Of a stretch of 15,932 bases of DNA, positions 14,758 to 15,932 are shown piece by piece. A model generated the notes under the pieces. That model saw only the letters and a list, made by a program, of their open reading frames with translations, searched no databases and was not told the DNA's origin. The stretch is from Gemmatimonadota bacterium (lineage in GTDB: Bacteria > Gemmatimonadota > Gemmatimonadetes > Gemmatimonadales > Gemmatimonadaceae), in assembly GCA_003131365.1 (NCBI GenBank), contig PKVB01000031.1:5836-21767 (forward strand), in the 5' to 3' direction. A program made the position numbers and the translations under genes. Each line of letters starts with the position of its first letter. Position 1 is the stretch's first letter.

Positions 14758-14964
14758 GTGAAGAGATTCAGCATCGCCATGCGCTCGTGCACACTCATCC
14801 TATTCGTCACCGCTCTTGCGACGCTCGGCTGCAATCGCGCCGGTTCGTCGAGGACCCAAGCCCGGCCGCTCAAGCCGGCTCCATCGACGAAATCGTATGT
14901 CGGCGGAAAGCCCGCCGACTCTGGACCGCCGGCGCCGGCGTTCCTCCCAGTTGAGTCCTGGTAG
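14758..14964 (+). CDS. Tiny putative lipoprotein
   Basis: The product has 68 residues from GTG 14758, with CCGGAG 5 nt upstream; an ATG at 14779 is the alternative. The N-terminus has a basic start and the hydrophobic run LILFVTALATLGC, whose LGC fits a lipobox (Cys25). The mature part is only about 43 residues and is Pro/Ser/Ala/Gly-rich (KPAPSTKSYVGGKPADSGPPAPAF), so it looks unstructured. No function can be proposed. An open frame also runs on the opposite strand through 14619-15038, but this strand has the better start signals. Confidence is moderate because the gene is short. Confidence 0.5.
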   Translation: MKRFSIAMRSCTLILFVTALATLGCNRAGSSRTQARPLKPAPSTKSYVGGKPADSGPPAPAFLPVESW

Positions 14965-14973
14965 GGAGGAACG
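14939..14973. terminator. 10-bp hairpin between the tiny lipoprotein gene and the PDT-AroH gene
   Basis: CGTTCCTCCC (14939-14948) pairs with GGGAGGAACG (14964-14973) across a 15-nt loop that holds the lipoprotein's last codons. It lies 45 bp beyond the prephenate dehydratase stop on the reverse strand. There is no T tract on either side, so its role as a shared 3' end is only inferred. Confidence 0.4.
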
Positions 14974-15018
14974 ATCACATAGCAACCGCCCAGGTCGCGC
15001 AGCACGGAGCTCATCGGA

Positions 15019-15932
15019 TTAGTCTCTGACCGCCACATCCGGCCTCAACGCAATCGCCTTTCGCAGGTAGACGTGCGTATCGAGTGGCCGAGGCGCGCGG
15101 AGCTCGACCTGCACCAGCGTCCTGAGACAGCGCTGCATCGATCCTTCGACGGGAATCTCACTGGCGCAGAGGAGCGGCACACCTACCCAGCCCATTTCGC
15201 GCGCAGCCAGCGCCGGGAACGCCGCCTTCAAGTCGTGTGTCGCCGTGAAGAGCACGCTGACGATTTCCTCGACCTCGAGAGAGTTCCGCTCCACGATTTG
15301 TCCGAGCAGCTCACGTGTCGCCTCCGCAATTTGCTGTGGGTCATCCTCATTCACCGAAGTGGCGCCGCGAATCGCGTGCGTGCGTCGCCAAAGTTGAGAG
15401 CGTTGCGACACGACAGCGACGAATCGGGTGTGATTGTCGCGCTGATCCTGAATCCCTTCCTCCAGCACACACAGCCCGTAGCGCTGAGCAGCGGCGCGAC
15501 TCGCGATCGCGCCGCGCGAGAGATCTCCACTCTCCGCGACCTCGCGCGCGGCCCCGCCCGTGTCGAACGACTTGCCAGGCTTGATCCACCGGTGCGTCTC
15601 GAAGAAACGATTGCACTGGATGAGAGCAACCGGATGACTCGAGGCGGTGCGCAATCCATCGAGCGTCGCGCCTTTGGGTGCGAGCAGGCAGTGACGCACG
15701 GCAACGAGCGTTTCGCCGACGATTCGCAGATCCGGATGCGCGGCGAGAGCGGACCATCCCGCCTCAACCTTCCCGATCGAGGAATTCTCGACGGGAATCA
15801 CGCACGCGTCGGCGTTGCCTTCGTGAACGGCGCGCACGGCCCCAGCGAATGTCGGGACGGGTATCGCTTCGACCGGATGCCGCCATATCTGCGCGATCGC
15901 GTCCTCGGCGTAGGCGCCCCGATCTCCCTGAA
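15019..15932 (-). CDS. pheA: Prephenate dehydratase fused to AroH-class chorismate mutase, no ACT domain (5' end beyond window)
   Basis: The frame is open to the window edge and 303 residues are visible. Residues 1-170 are prephenate dehydratase (prephenate to phenylpyruvate): QGDRGAYAEDA at the very start, PVENSSIGKV (about 46-55), GAIASRAAAQRYGL, and the catalytic DNHTRF (165-170). Only a few residues of the domain should be missing. Where an ACT domain normally follows, the chain instead continues within about 18 residues into AIRGATSV. That begins a complete AroH-type chorismate mutase (chorismate to prephenate). The B. subtilis AroH active-site residues Arg7, Phe57, Arg63, Cys75, Glu78, Arg90, Tyr108 and Arg116 correspond to 188, 238, 244, 255, 258, 270, 288 and 296 here, with one single-residue gap. 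All are conserved. The protein would catalyse two consecutive steps to phenylalanine. Lack of ACT suggests no classical Phe feedback control. Confidence 0.93.
   Translation of the reverse strand, partial: QGDRGAYAEDAIAQIWRHPVEAIPVPTFAGAVRAVHEGNADACVIPVENSSIGKVEAGWSALAAHPDLRIVGETLVAVRHCLLAPKGATLDGLRTASSHPVALIQCNRFFETHRWIKPGKSFDTGGAAREVAESGDLSRGAIASRAAAQRYGLCVLEEGIQDQRDNHTRFVAVVSQRSQLWRRTHAIRGATSVNEDDPQQIAEATRELLGQIVERNSLEVEEIVSVLFTATHDLKAAFPALAAREMGWVGVPLLCASEIPVEGSMQRCLRTLVQVELRAPRPLDTHVYLRKAIALRPDVAVRD

Noticed and set aside
1..15932. tRNA, rRNA, CRISPR array, transposase, toxin-antitoxin or defence genes
   Set aside because: I looked for regularly spaced repeats, DDE/tyrosine-recombinase motifs and RNA-gene signatures by eye and saw none. 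A tool-based scan would be needed to exclude small RNAs.

Overview
The window looks like chromosomal DNA from a moderately high-GC, double-membraned bacterium, most likely a member of Gemmatimonadota. This is inferred, not proven. The grounds are: the C-terminus of an Oar/carboxypeptidase-regulatory-type TonB-dependent receptor; many small lipoproteins, including a type with 'NG-(R/Q)-P-(V/L)-P' after a short Thr/Ala/Pro linker; a type IV pilin of the FTLIELLIVVVIIGILAAIAIPKF kind; and general codon use. There are no rRNA or tRNA genes, no CRISPR array, no transposase and no phage genes.

Left and centre (1-12096): a carbohydrate-utilisation cluster. It begins with the end of an outer-membrane TonB receptor (1-148) and its terminator. 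A secreted glycoamylase-fold enzyme (PF10091, the fold of GH144 endo-beta-1,2-glucanases) follows at 335-1774. After two paralogous reverse-strand lipoprotein genes (1810-2785) comes a tightly coupled operon: sugar-binding lipoprotein, two CUT1 permeases and a 1160-residue secreted multidomain protein (2818-9389). That protein has a jelly roll, a discoidin domain, a beta-sandwich and an (alpha/alpha)6-type region. A cytoplasmic GH1 beta-glycosidase (9593-10954, reverse) and a MalK/MsmX-type ATPase (10990-12096, forward) diverge from a 35-bp gap. Together these suggest outer-membrane uptake, extracytoplasmic cleavage of a glucan-like polymer, ABC import of oligosaccharides and cytoplasmic hydrolysis. 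No transcriptional regulator is visible. The substrate is not proven; a beta-1,2-linked or related beta-glucan is the best guess from the glycoamylase and GH1 pair.

Right (12097-15932): a mixed region. It holds an orphan type IV pilin gene (reverse), an acidic secreted lipoprotein (forward), a bidirectional terminator, two translationally coupled paralogous small proteins of unknown function (reverse; the upstream one appears to start at TTG), a tiny lipoprotein (forward), and a reverse-strand gene running off the window edge. The last gene encodes prephenate dehydratase fused directly to an AroH-class chorismate mutase, with no ACT domain. This is an unusual architecture and the most distinctive single gene here.

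Other non-coding structures of note: an intrinsic terminator for the reverse lipoprotein genes that lies inside the antisense of the glycoamylase 3' end; a 105-bp inverted-repeat element between the convergent 1160-residue gene and GH1 gene; and a 45-bp conserved block (37/45 identical) around the starts of the two lipoprotein paralogues.
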